Positions 25,393 to 32,742 of a stretch of DNA of 37,635 nt are shown here, piece after piece. Within the stretch, counting starts at the first letter, position 1; each line of letters starts with the position of its first letter. The DNA is from an uncultured Lachnospiraceae bacterium (lineage in GTDB: Bacteria > Bacillota > Clostridia > Lachnospirales > Lachnospiraceae). Both the position numbers and the translations under genes were made by a program. The notes beneath the pieces were generated by a model. It did no database searches. It saw nothing but the letters and a program-made list of their open reading frames with translations, and had not been told where the DNA came from. The stretch spans positions 1 to 37,635 of the forward strand of contig CACYEN010000049.1 of NCBI GenBank assembly GCA_902773435.1, read 5' to 3'.

Positions 25393-25920
25393 TTATTCCG
25401 CCCTCGATCCGGATCCCTCCATCTCCAGGAGATCCTCGAGGCTGATCTCGAAGTCGTCCGGGTTCTCACCCGCCATGCCGTCATCCGCGATGTCCTCCTC
25501 GTACTTCAGGTCCGCGTCGGAGGTATAGGCGTACTCCTCTTCGTCCCAGCTCCCGGGAAGGTCCCATTCCTCCTCCCATACGGGCTCATTGCCGTATCCG
25601 TCGTCCGTGTACACGACCTCCTCTTCATCGGCGCTCTCCGCCTCCCTGGCGGAAGGAGCGGCGTATTTCTGCCCGTACGCGCTATCCTCCTCATACCATT
25701 CGTCGTCCTGCGCCTCCGGATCCGCGTCGCTCACGAGTTTTATCTCCACGCAGCGGATCTCCGGGGTGTTGCCGTATGAGCGTGTTTCCGGAGCCCTGAA
25801 TGAAACCGTCACGGGTTTCATGCCGGCGGCCGCATCATCAGCAGACACGACTTTGAAGAAAGCACAGCAGAACAGAACCGTGATCGCGGATACAATCACT
25901 CTTCTAACAATCATCTTCAT
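25393..25920 (-). CDS. Secreted, highly acidic protein of unknown function
   Basis: A 175-residue protein with a Sec signal peptide (MKMIVRRVIVSAITVLFCC, then AFFKVVSA; cleavage expected near residue 27). The mature part begins with a short beta-like segment (MKPVTVSFRAPETRSYG, IRCVEIKLVSDAD). The rest is dominated by Asp, Glu, Tyr and Trp (DDEWYEEDS, EEEVVYTDDGYG, PVWEEEWDLPGSWDEEEYAY). No anchor, lipobox or sorting motif is present. The family is not recognised. The acidic aromatic composition could suit metal or cationic ligand binding, but that is speculation. The ATG follows GGGGAGG by about 7 nt. It is its own transcription unit, with a TATAAT/dyad element upstream and a terminator downstream. 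It ends in GSRAE, like the lipoprotein at 30315. Confidence 0.8.
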   Translation of the reverse strand: MKMIVRRVIVSAITVLFCCAFFKVVSADDAAAGMKPVTVSFRAPETRSYGNTPEIRCVEIKLVSDADPEAQDDEWYEEDSAYGQKYAAPSAREAESADEEEVVYTDDGYGNEPVWEEEWDLPGSWDEEEYAYTSDADLKYEEDIADDGMAGENPDDFEISLEDLLEMEGSGSRAE

Positions 25921-25988
25921 CTCGCGTCCTCCCCTTATATTTTTTATTGCCGGCAGCTTCTCCCCCTTTTGACGCTGTCCGCATTATT

Positions 25989-26019
25989 ATTATAGCAAAG
26001 CGGCGCGAAACGGCGCTTT
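25989..26019 (-). promoter_or_regulatory. Promoter -10 with overlapping dyad element
   Basis: On the minus strand TATAAT (25989-25994) is preceded by a 23-bp imperfect palindrome at 25997-26019. AAAGCG and CGCTTT form the outer arms and 8 of 9 outer pairs match. It fills the spacer and -35 position, where no TTGACA is seen. This suggests a transcription factor site controlling the acidic secreted protein gene. Confidence 0.55.
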
Positions 26020-26199
26020 AAGAGTTCATGACTTTATATCATAGTTTTATTAAGCAATTGTGCATTTTCTTCTGTTTTTCTTTACACAAACTGTGATATT
26101 TCGAAAAGTATTACATTGTGGTTACGCTGTTCTGTCGCAATTATGAACAGCAGCTCAGTTTCCTGTAAAACTGCGCTTTTTCTCAAAATGATTATCCTG

Positions 26200-26241
26200 T
26201 ATAATAAAAGACGGCAATGACCGCCGGAACGGTCTCTGCCG
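26200..26241 (+). promoter_or_regulatory. Promoter and downstream operator-like dyad for the sugar transporter
   Basis: TATAAT at 26200-26205 is followed by a large inverted repeat at 26212-26241. CGGCAATGACCG and CGGTCTCTGCCG match at 10 of 12 pairs around CCGGAA. It would start at about the transcription start, the usual place for a repressor operator. It could equally act as a leader hairpin in RNA. The -35 region is only T-rich. Confidence 0.6.
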
Positions 26242-26297
26242 GATAACGTCACAGCCCCTTGTCCGCTTCTACTACGACTATCTCAGGAGAACATCTT

Positions 26298-27668
26298 ATG
26301 GCACTTACAAACAAACAGAAAGCAGCATTCGGAATCGGAGCCGTCGGCAAGGACATGGTCTATGCCCTCTCCTCTGCCTACATCATGTACTACTACCAGG
26401 ACATCCTCGGCCTCAGCGCCTCCTTTGTCGGCCTGATCCTGATGGCCGCCAGGGTCTTCGACGCGTTTAATGACCCGTTCATGGGAATTATCGTCGCAAA
26501 GACGAATTCCCGCTGGGGCCGCTTCCGGCCGTGGCTAGTCACAGGCACCGTCCTCAACGCGTTCGTCCTCTATGCGCTGTTCTCCGCCCCGGATCTCAAG
26601 GGGGTCGGGCTGATGGTCTATTTTTCGGTCATCTACATCCTCTGGGGTGTCACCTACACCATGATGGATATCCCCTACTGGTCGATGATCCCCGCGATCA
26701 CGACGACTCCCGCCGATACTGAAAATCTCTCGGTCATCGGCCGCACCTGCGCCGGCGTCGGCTCCGCCCTGATCCAGATGGGCACGATGATCATGGTCGG
26801 CTTTCTCGGGCGCGGTTCCGAGCGCCAGGGCTTCCGCATGATCGCGCTGATCGTCGCGGTTCTCTTTGTCATTGCCGAGATCATCTGCGCGGTCTCCGTG
26901 AAGGAGCGCAACACCCGGATGCAGACGACTTCCGTCGGGGAGATGTTCCGCTCGCTCTTCGCCAATGACCAGGCGCTGATCGTGGTCCTCTCGATCGTCC
27001 TCATCAACAGCGCGCTGTACCTGACATCAAACCTGATCATCTATTTCTTCAAATACGACATGGGCGGCGAGTCCTGGAAAGTCAGCTACACGCTGTTTAC
27101 GACCGTGGGCGGCGCGAGCCAGATCCTGGGCATGATGATCGTCTATCCCCTTCTCCGGAGAAAACTCTCGAATATCCGGATTTTCAGGTGTGCCCTCACG
27201 GCGGGCATCGCAGGATACGCCGCGCTGCTCATCTTCTGCCTCACAGGCAATTCGGGGAACCTTCCCCTCCTTCTCGTGCCCGGCGTCATGGTGTTCGCCG
27301 CCAACGGCATCCTGACCGTGCTGACGACCGTGTTCCTCTCCAACTCCGTCGACTACGGAGAGATCAAGACAGGCCACAGGGAGGAGAGCGTGATCTTCTC
27401 GATGCAGACATTTGTCGTCAAGCTCGCCTCAGGCGTCTCCGTCTTCGCGGCAGGTCTCGGCCTCGACCTGATCGGACTTGTCGGCAACACCGATGAGACC
27501 GGACCGATCGCCGTCCAGAGCGCCTCTACGCTGACCGGCCTCCGGCTGCTCATGACGATCATTCCGACGGTCCTTCTCATCGCGGCATTCATCTTCTTTG
27601 CCAGGAAGTTCCGTCTCTCCGACGAGGAGGTCAGGAAGAATTCCGACCTGCTTGCCGGGCGGAGATAA
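26298..27668 (+). CDS. GPH-family sugar:cation symporter
   Basis: A 456-residue transporter with about 12 membrane segments. The sequences FDAFNDPFMGIIVAKTNSRWGRFRPWLVTG and VTYTMMDIPYWSMIPAITTTP (split across the loops) are hallmarks of the glycoside-pentoside-hexuronide:cation symporter family. It should import a glycoside or uronide with sodium or protons. Nearby uxaC makes hexuronides or glucuronides a reasonable guess. Sequence alone does not fix the substrate. The ATG at 26298-26300 follows AGGAGA by 7 nt, and an upstream in-frame ATG has no site. It has its own promoter and dyad, and ends at a bidirectional terminator facing the repeat/CFI-box gene. Confidence 0.93.
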   Translation: MALTNKQKAAFGIGAVGKDMVYALSSAYIMYYYQDILGLSASFVGLILMAARVFDAFNDPFMGIIVAKTNSRWGRFRPWLVTGTVLNAFVLYALFSAPDLKGVGLMVYFSVIYILWGVTYTMMDIPYWSMIPAITTTPADTENLSVIGRTCAGVGSALIQMGTMIMVGFLGRGSERQGFRMIALIVAVLFVIAEIICAVSVKERNTRMQTTSVGEMFRSLFANDQALIVVLSIVLINSALYLTSNLIIYFFKYDMGGESWKVSYTLFTTVGGASQILGMMIVYPLLRRKLSNIRIFRCALTAGIAGYAALLIFCLTGNSGNLPLLLVPGVMVFAANGILTVLTTVFLSNSVDYGEIKTGHREESVIFSMQTFVVKLASGVSVFAAGLGLDLIGLVGNTDETGPIAVQSASTLTGLRLLMTIIPTVLLIAAFIFFARKFRLSDEEVRKNSDLLAGRR

Positions 27669-27731
27669 TTATCCTTATCCGCATAAGAAGACGGTTTCCC
27701 TGACAGCCGCGCTCCATCAGACATGTCAAAA

Positions 27732-27769
27732 AACCGGCGGAAATCACCGTTCCGTGATTTCCGCCGGTT
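27732..27769. terminator. Bidirectional intrinsic terminator
   Basis: A perfect 16-bp inverted repeat (AACCGGCGGAAATCAC with GTGATTTCCGCCGGTT) encloses a 6-nt loop. A run of A precedes it and a T-rich CTCTCTTTATT follows, so it can stop transcription of the transporter (plus) and of the uxaC/repeat-protein unit (minus). Confidence 0.93.
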
Positions 27770-27775
27770 CTCTCT

Positions 27776-28390
27776 TTATTCTGAGATTGGCCCATCGCTC
27801 ACACCCTGTCTTCGCAGCGAGCGAATCTTCCGGTCGAGCATTTTCCTCCATATATTTCTTATAAAGGCCGAGTCTCCCAACACCCTGACTGCAGTCGGGC
27901 TCAGCGCATAATAGCACCGGATGAACCATCGTCCCGGGGCGGTCAGCGCCAGCTTCTCGTCCCGGTATCTTCTCAGGACCCGCACCTCGGGACAGTCGTA
28001 GGAGCCGTAGACGCACGTGGCGATATAGCATCCGTCCTGATGGCTGTAGCCCCCGTACATGTTGGGGCTGCTCTCCCCCCGCTTTTTCCCTCTGCTGTCG
28101 TAGTGTGAATAGCCCCCGAAAAGATTCGGCTCGCTGTTCCCGACCTTATGTCCCTTCGTGTCCTTCGTGGTGTAGCCGCCGAAGAGATTCTGATTGGACT
28201 CCCCGATCTTATGGCCTTCGCTGTCGTAGTGGGTGTAGCCGCCGAACAGGTTCTTCTCGCTGCGGCCGACCTTCCGGCCCTTTTCATCGTAGTGAGTGTA
28301 ACCGCCAAAGAGATTCGGGTCGCTGTGCCCCTTCTTTCCCATCACCGCCTCCAAATCATGTGCTGACTGATCATATCCGTTTACCTTCAT
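27776..28390 (-). CDS. 21-residue-repeat protein with C-terminal CFI-box-like domain
   Basis: A 204-residue protein in two parts. Residues about 21-119 are five tandem 21-residue units of consensus NLFGGYTHYDxxGxKxGxS (Asn at 26, 47, 68, 89 and 110). The Gly-Gly-Tyr and His-Tyr-Asp pattern suggests a beta-hairpin repeat. The C-terminal part begins GCYIATCVYGSYDCPEVRVL and continues RRYRDEKLALTAPGRWFIRCYYALSP, which matches the small CFI-box C-terminal domain found attached to many different N-terminal modules. There is no signal peptide. The biochemical function is unknown. The ATG at 28388-28390 follows GGGGTGA. The gene starts 46 nt after uxaC and ends at the bidirectional terminator, so it is probably the second cistron of the uxaC unit. 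Confidence 0.85.
   Translation of the reverse strand: MKVNGYDQSAHDLEAVMGKKGHSDPNLFGGYTHYDEKGRKVGRSEKNLFGGYTHYDSEGHKIGESNQNLFGGYTTKDTKGHKVGNSEPNLFGGYSHYDSRGKKRGESSPNMYGGYSHQDGCYIATCVYGSYDCPEVRVLRRYRDEKLALTAPGRWFIRCYYALSPTAVRVLGDSAFIRNIWRKMLDRKIRSLRRQGVSDGPISE
28034..28330 (-). repeat. Five tandem 63-bp coding repeats
   Basis: Each unit encodes a variant of NLFGGYTHYDxxGxKxGxS. The DNA copies have diverged more than the 36-bp repeats at 10686-10826, but the protein period of 21 residues is exact, so units can be gained or lost in frame. Confidence 0.9.
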
Positions 28391-28436
28391 TCACCCCGGA
28401 ACCGCGTGTGCGAAAAATGCCGGCAGGCCGCCATTA

Positions 28437-29819
28437 TCAGTCCAGCTTGAAATATCGCTCCGCGTTTTTAAAGCAGATTCCCTCGATGATGGTCCGAAGG
28501 GCCTTCTCATCGGCCGGGTACTCTCCGTTTTCAACCCAGGAGCCTATGAGCTCGCACAGGACCCGACGGAAATATTCGTGCCTCGCATAGCTCAGGAAGC
28601 TGCGCGAATCCGTCAGCATCCCGATGAATCCAGCAAGGTATCCTTCGCTGGCAAGGCTTGTCATGTGGCTGATCATGCCCTGCTTGTGATCATTGAACCA
28701 CCAGGCGCTCCCGTGCTGGATCCTTCCCACCGCGCGGCTGTCCTGGAACGCGCCCATCACCGTCTCGATGGCCGCGTTGTCTCCCGGATTGAGCGAATAC
28801 AGGACGGTTGAAGCCAGCTCATCGGTTTCATCGAGCGCGTCGAGCAGTCCGGCCAGATCTTTGATCGAAACGGTATCGCCGATCGAATCGATCCCGGCGT
28901 TCGGCCCGAGCTCGCGGAACAGACGGCTGCTGTTGTCCCGGATCACGCCGAAGTGGAGCTGCATGACGATCCCGAAGCGGTGATACATATGCCCGAGTTC
29001 GATCAGAAGCGCGGTTTTGAACTTATCTTCCTCACTTTTATCGGGCATAATGCCCTTCAGCCGCCTCGCAAAAATAGCGGAGACTTCTTCCTCCGTCGCC
29101 CGGACAAAGGGAACCGCCTCCATGCCGTGATCGGAGACCCGGCAGCCCAGGGACAGGAAGAACTTCAGCCGCTCCTCCAGCCTCTCGCGAAGCTGCGCGA
29201 AACTGTTCACCCCTCCAAGCCGCTCCATGTAATCGAGGTAGGCGGCCTCCCCGATCTCCAGAGCCCTGTCGGGACGGAAGCCCGGCAGTACCTTTACTGG
29301 AAATCCCTGATCCCCGGAGAGTTTCCTGTGCCAGACAAGGGAGTCCGCGGGATCGTCCGTGGTGCAGAGAGCCCTGACATTCGAATCCAGGATCAGCGTC
29401 CGCGCGGGCAGGGCCTTCAGCTTTTCATTGCAGAGTTCCCAGACCTCGTCGGCCGTATCGCTGTTCAGGACGCCCCTGTATCCGAAGTAATTGCGCAGTT
29501 CCAGGTGGCTCCAGTGATAGAGCGGATTCCCGGCGGCGAGTTCAAGCGTCCCGGCCCATTTTCGGAACTTCTCATAATCGGACGCGTCCCCGGTGATATA
29601 TCTCTCTTCCACCCCCGCGGAGCGCATCAGCCTCCACTTGTAATGGTCCTCCCCGAGCCAGGCCTGCGAGATATTCTCAAATCTCCGGTTATCGTAGATG
29701 TCGCGGGGATTCAGGTGGCAGTGATAATCGATAATCGGCATCCCAGCCGCGTAGTCGTGATAAAGATGTCTTGCGGTCTCTGAGGACAGCAGAAAATCGC
29801 GGTCCATAAACGGTCTCAT
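28437..29819 (-). CDS. uxaC: Glucuronate (uronate) isomerase
   Basis: Isomerises D-glucuronate to D-fructuronate and D-galacturonate to D-tagaturonate, the first step of hexuronate catabolism. The 460-residue amidohydrolase-fold protein starts MRPFMDRDFLLSSETARHLY. It has the UxaC phrases MPIIDYHCHLNPRDIYDNRR (metal-binding His-x-His), WLGEDHYKWRLMRSAGV and MQLHFGVIRDNSSRLFRELG. The ATG at 29817-29819 follows GGGAGG by about 8 nt. An upstream ATG at 29855 is weaker. A TATAAT lies about 55 nt upstream. Other hexuronate genes (uxaA, uxaB, uxuA, kdgK) are not in the window. Confidence 0.97.
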   Translation of the reverse strand: MRPFMDRDFLLSSETARHLYHDYAAGMPIIDYHCHLNPRDIYDNRRFENISQAWLGEDHYKWRLMRSAGVEERYITGDASDYEKFRKWAGTLELAAGNPLYHWSHLELRNYFGYRGVLNSDTADEVWELCNEKLKALPARTLILDSNVRALCTTDDPADSLVWHRKLSGDQGFPVKVLPGFRPDRALEIGEAAYLDYMERLGGVNSFAQLRERLEERLKFFLSLGCRVSDHGMEAVPFVRATEEEVSAIFARRLKGIMPDKSEEDKFKTALLIELGHMYHRFGIVMQLHFGVIRDNSSRLFRELGPNAGIDSIGDTVSIKDLAGLLDALDETDELASTVLYSLNPGDNAAIETVMGAFQDSRAVGRIQHGSAWWFNDHKQGMISHMTSLASEGYLAGFIGMLTDSRSFLSYARHEYFRRVLCELIGSWVENGEYPADEKALRTIIEGICFKNAERYFKLD

Positions 29820-29855
29820 TGCGCAATCCTCCCTTTGCCGGTCAACGGGGTCCAT

Positions 29856-29901
29856 CCCGGCCGGGCGGTATTATTATAACATTAAAAAAACCTGTAAAAC
29901 A
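29856..29901 (-). promoter_or_regulatory. Candidate uxaC promoter with short palindrome
   Basis: TATAAT (29873-29878) lies 17 nt from TGTTTT (29896-29901), a poor -35 that falls inside the ssrA terminator stem. A CCCGGCCGGG palindrome (29856-29865) lies at the predicted start site and could be an operator. The -10 is clear and the rest is weak. Confidence 0.4.
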
Positions 29902-29935
29902 GCGGTTTTCAATATCTTCCGCTATTTTACAGGTT
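29884..29935 (-). terminator. Intrinsic terminator of ssrA
   Basis: AACCTGTAAAATAGCGG pairs with CCGCTGTTTTACAGGTT (17 bp, one mismatch) around a 13-nt loop, followed by seven T on the minus strand. It starts 9 nt after the CCA end of the tmRNA. Confidence 0.93.
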
Positions 29936-29943
29936 GTTGGTTT

Positions 29944-30290
29944 TGGTGGACCTGGCGGGAATCGAACCCGCGTCCGAAAGCCCCTCCCCCGAAGCATCTC
30001 CCATCACAGCTGCTTATTTACATTCCCTCGGCCGGTCGGCAGGCAGCAGCCTACCGGCTTCAGTAGCTTCATATTACGCCTGCAGATTCAAAGCTTTACC
30101 TGCATCGTTTCCCGTAATCATGACGCCGGTTACCGGGAGTACGGGTACAACCGGGCCGACGAGCAGCACTTAGGCCGCTACTGCAACTGTATTGTTGTCA
30201 GCGTTTAATTTTATGCTCCGGTTTTATCGTGGTCCGGGCCACGGATGGCTTCCTCGACTTCAGAACCCCCGTCGAAACCAGTACAAGCCC
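29944..30290 (-). ncRNA. ssrA: Transfer-messenger RNA
   Basis: Rescues stalled ribosomes with SmpB and tags the unfinished protein for degradation. The minus-strand RNA is about 347 nt. The 5' GGGCTTG pairs with the 3' CAGGTCC before ACCA, and the T arm GCGGG-TTCGATT-CCCGC is intact. The 5' domain has GGTTTCGACGGGGGTTCTGAAG. The tag frame GCT GAC AAC AAT ACA GTT GCA GTA GCG GCC TAA (ADNNTVAVAA) lies at 30170-30202. Both ends and the encoded CCA are present, so this is a one-piece tmRNA. Its 5' end is only 24 nt after the stop of the small lipoprotein gene, with no convincing promoter of its own (a lone TATATC at 30297-30302). A terminator follows at 29884-29935. Confidence 0.97.
30170..30202 (-). 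other. tmRNA proteolysis tag reading frame (ADNNTVAVAA)
   Basis: The resume codon is GCT at 30200-30202 and the stop TAA at 30170-30172. The ten-residue tag ends in VAVAA, a hydrophobic Ala-Ala end expected to be read by ClpXP-type proteases. Start and end follow the clostridial pattern, in which GCU opens the tag. Confidence 0.9.
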
Positions 30291-30314
30291 TTATCTGATA
30301 TACAGGGGATGAGA

Positions 30315-30560
30315 TTACTCAGCCCTTGAACCGCCGGCCTCAATCGCCTCAAGTACGGAGGACGTTACGTCGGCAGCGGCGTCAGCGGCGGCATCAGCAG
30401 CCTCGGAAACAGCCGATGTGGCTGCTTCGGCAGCTTCGGAAACAACAGAGGCGGCTGCTTCGGCAGCGGATTCAACCTTGCTCTCAGCCTTCTTGCCTGC
30501 GCCGCATCCAGCGAGCATAGCCGTCATAACAATAACTGCAGCGATAGCGAACTTTCTCAT
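30315..30560 (-). CDS. Small alanine-rich lipoprotein with 11-residue repeats
   Basis: An 81-residue lipoprotein. The signal peptide MRKFAIAAVIVMTAMLAGC has a lipobox LAGC with Cys19, so it should be anchored to the outer face of the membrane. Residues 32-75 form four 11-residue units (AAEAAASVVSE, AAEAATSAVSE, AADAAADAAAD, VTSSVLEAIEA), the period of amphipathic helices seen in LEA-type and apolipoprotein-like proteins. It ends GGSRAE. The function is unknown; a membrane- or wall-associated helical rod is a structural inference. The ATG lies 11 nt after AAAGGAG. A perfect consensus promoter (30625-30653) precedes it and ssrA follows 24 nt after its stop with no terminator between, so both may share a transcript. 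Confidence 0.85.
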   Translation of the reverse strand: MRKFAIAAVIVMTAMLAGCGAGKKAESKVESAAEAAASVVSEAAEAATSAVSEAADAAADAAADVTSSVLEAIEAGGSRAE

Positions 30561-30624
30561 AGTAATGTATCTCCTTTCAGTATCTGTCTCAAAAGGCCTT
30601 TAACCAGACCTCATGAACCTACTC

Positions 30625-30653
30625 ATTATAGTTTTGGTCCTTATAAATGTCAA
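30625..30653 (-). promoter_or_regulatory. Perfect consensus sigma-A promoter
   Basis: TTGACA (30648-30653) and TATAAT (30625-30630) are separated by exactly 17 nt on the minus strand. The predicted leader of the lipoprotein gene is about 57 nt. This is the strongest promoter in the window and probably also drives ssrA. Confidence 0.92.
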
Positions 30654-30682
30654 TACCGTACGGATCGGTGCCGCCGGATGCC

Positions 30683-30702
30683 CCGGCCGCGGGCACGGCC
30701 GG
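30683..30702. other. GC-rich hairpin after the 3D-lipoprotein gene
   Basis: CCGGCCG and CGGCCGG pair around a 6-nt loop, 48 nt past the stop codon of the 3D lipoprotein gene. No U-tract follows on the minus strand, so it would be a weak terminator at best, though it may protect the mRNA 3' end. Confidence 0.5.
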
Positions 30703-30749
30703 AGATCTCACTTCGCGAACAGGCCTTCCTTGCCATTTTTCCCCGGCGA

Positions 30750-32693
30750 TCACCTGAGGAGATAAACTTCCGTGAAATGATTGAAGCGCTCCGAGTACTC
30801 ATCAGCCGGATTGTCGACAAAGATATCCGCCCAGTTCTGGTCATTCATCGCCGAACCGCCGTAATCCTCCAGCACATAGACGTGTCCGTCTATCATGAGA
30901 TGATCTCCGAAACTGAGACCAAGTCTCGCGCACGTCGCGGCAGAGACAGCGACGGTTCTGCCCGCGACGAGCGGCGCGCCGCTCGCGGTCTGTCCGACGT
31001 AGGGTCCCTGGTCCTCCGGCGTATCCATATAGGCGGTAAGCCTCCAGAGACCGAGATCGATGACGGATGAGTAATTGAAATCTCCGCTGTTTCCGGCAAA
31101 GGAATCATCCGATACCGTCACCTGCCTCACGGTGGACTGCGTCCTGCCGTCCCGTGCCGTGAGAGTGTAAGAGATCAGGTAGACACCGGGAACAGATGTG
31201 TTCAGATTGCTCACATCCGCCGTTACCGATGATATCACGTCGTCCCAGGAGACATGGGCCATCGGATCAAATGACTCGCCGATCTTCAGAACGACGCTGC
31301 CCTCCATCCCGTAGAGGAAGAGGTCAAGGTCAGGGTTGATCGTGACGTCAATCGACGCGATCTCCTGTCTCCCGTCAACGGCGGTAATCAGGTATCTCAG
31401 CGTCTGTGTTCCTGCCGAGGTCCAGTCTACGCCGTTCGCGTCGGCTTCGACTTTCTCGATCGTGTCGTCCCAGGAAATACCGGCCATGACATCCGGATGC
31501 ATTCCCTCAATAACAGAGAATTCACGGATTCCTGTCACGTGGTCGGCCAGAAGATCCGTCACATAGGTCCCCTCGGTATCCGAGAAGCCTTCCTCTGCGG
31601 CACTCTCGGCGAGGGATTCCTCTACTCCATACGGAATCTCCTCAGCTAAGCTCTCCGCGAGGGATCCCTCTGCCTCAGACGGGGTTTCCTCTGCAGCGCT
31701 CTCCGGGAGAGACTCTTCTGAAAATGCGGGCATCTCTTCAGGGATGCTCTCCGCAGCCTCCGGTGTCGGCGCCGGTGTTGCGGTCGGCGTCGGCGCTGCA
31801 GTCGGTGTCGCGGCCGGCGTCGGCGCTGCAGTCGGTGTCGCGGCCGGCGTCGGCGTTGCGGCCGGCGTCGGCGTTGCGGCCGGCGTAGGCGTCGCAGTCG
31901 GCCTTGGCGTCGGCGTTGCGGTCGGCGTCGGTGCCGCAGTCGGCGTCGGCGTCGGTGTTGCAGCCGGCGTCGGCGTCGCGGTCGGTATCGGTGTCGCGGT
32001 CGGTGTCGGCGTCGCGGTCGGCGCCGGCGTCGCAGTAGGTGCCGTAGTCGCGGTCGGCGTCGGTGCCGCGGTTGGTGTCGGCGTCGCGCTCAGCGTCGGT
32101 GTCGGCGTAGGCGTTGCAGTCGGTGTCACATCCTCATCGGGGATGAGAAGCGGATCATCACCGCCCTCGTCGTCGTGCGCCTGCTGACTGCCTCCGTCTT
32201 CATCGCCGGGACCCTGGTGGCTGTCGTCTCCTTCGGCGGAACCCGGGTGCCCTTCGTCATCATCATCGATCATGAGCGGGCTGTCATCTCCCTGCTCTCC
32301 CTGACCCTCCTCATCGACAGGCAGTTCACCATCCCCGCCGTCGTCGATCAGAAGCTGGTCGGGCTCCGTCTCCCTGTCCTCGATGCGCGGATCTTCCGCG
32401 TCCGCGTCTTCCACGAGCAGCATCATTTCCTCGGAACCCGAGTCAGCGATCGTAAGAAGATCGTCCTTCGCGCCTGCGATGCCGCCGGCGGGCGTCTCAG
32501 CTCCCGATTCCTGCGCTCCCCCTGCCTCAGATGCGGACACAGCGCCCACTGTTCCGTCTTCGGACAGAACTGCCGCAGAATCGCTGTTCCCGGCTCCAGC
32601 TTCTTTTTTACGGGAATCGGAACCGCATGCTGTGACCAGGGACACGCAGACTGCGAGCGCCAGCGCGGAAAGAACGGTTTTTCTTCTCAACAT
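30750..32693 (-). CDS. Lipoprotein with Thr-Pro repeat stalk, Ig-like domains and C-terminal 3D domain
   Basis: A 647-residue surface lipoprotein. The signal peptide ends in LVTAC (Cys23). Residues about 30-185 are acidic and low-complexity ([23 protein letters not shown]). About 189-312 are Thr-Pro/Ala-Pro repeats likely to form an extended wall-spanning stalk. An acidic Ser/Glu stretch follows, then two related beta-rich modules (about 377-455 and 456-530), each with SWDD followed by TxxxxG and a DGR turn, like bacterial Ig-like domains. The end (about 545-647) is a 3D domain ([33 protein letters not shown]), related to wall-active RlpA/MltA-type double-psi barrels. The ATG at 32691-32693 follows GGGAGG by 5 nt. 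It lies 49 nt after smpB. Confidence 0.9.
   Translation of the reverse strand: MLRRKTVLSALALAVCVSLVTACGSDSRKKEAGAGNSDSAAVLSEDGTVGAVSASEAGGAQESGAETPAGGIAGAKDDLLTIADSGSEEMMLLVEDADAEDPRIEDRETEPDQLLIDDGGDGELPVDEEGQGEQGDDSPLMIDDDDEGHPGSAEGDDSHQGPGDEDGGSQQAHDDEGGDDPLLIPDEDVTPTATPTPTPTLSATPTPTAAPTPTATTAPTATPAPTATPTPTATPIPTATPTPAATPTPTPTAAPTPTATPTPRPTATPTPAATPTPAATPTPAATPTAAPTPAATPTAAPTPTATPAPTPEAAESIPEEMPAFSEESLPESAAEETPSEAEGSLAESLAEEIPYGVEESLAESAAEEGFSDTEGTYVTDLLADHVTGIREFSVIEGMHPDVMAGISWDDTIEKVEADANGVDWTSAGTQTLRYLITAVDGRQEIASIDVTINPDLDLFLYGMEGSVVLKIGESFDPMAHVSWDDVISSVTADVSNLNTSVPGVYLISYTLTARDGRTQSTVRQVTVSDDSFAGNSGDFNYSSVIDLGLWRLTAYMDTPEDQGPYVGQTASGAPLVAGRTVAVSAATCARLGLSFGDHLMIDGHVYVLEDYGGSAMNDQNWADIFVDNPADEYSERFNHFTEVYLLR
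31758..32130 (-). repeat. Low-complexity Thr-Pro/Ala-Pro coding repeat
   Basis: About 370 bp of degenerate hexamer-scale repeats (GTCGGC and variants on the plus strand) encode T-P-T-P, A-T-P and A-A-P-T units. Short near-identical tracts make this a likely slippage and length-variation site. All changes by multiples of 3 stay in frame. Confidence 0.9.
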
Positions 32694-32742
32694 AGCAGCC
32701 TCCCACCATCTGGAGAATCTCAATCTGTCTTTGTAAGGCTTC

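Larger units (their letters stand above)
25921..26297. other. AT-rich divergent control region (377 bp, no gene)
   Basis: This gap separates the minus-strand acidic secreted protein gene from the plus-strand sugar transporter. It is markedly more AT-rich than the genes around it. It holds a minus promoter with a dyad (25989-26019), a plus promoter with a dyad (26200-26241), and a TTTCGAAA palindrome at 26099-26106. I see no open reading frame with a ribosome site and no tRNA or riboswitch-like structure in the middle 150 bp. Confidence 0.7.

Noticed and set aside
29944..30020. A separate tRNA gene
   Set aside because: The tRNA-like T arm and CCA end belong to the 3' part of ssrA. Its 5' acceptor strand lies 340 nt away.
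31758..32130. Possible CRISPR array
   Set aside because: The repeats are short, degenerate and without unique spacers, and they keep a coding frame. No cas genes are present. The same holds for 10686-10826 and 28034-28330.
31744..32187. Open frame encoding a Val-Gly-Ala repeat protein
   Set aside because: It is the antisense reading of the Thr-Pro stalk of the 3D lipoprotein. The sense strand has a signal peptide, lipobox and domains.
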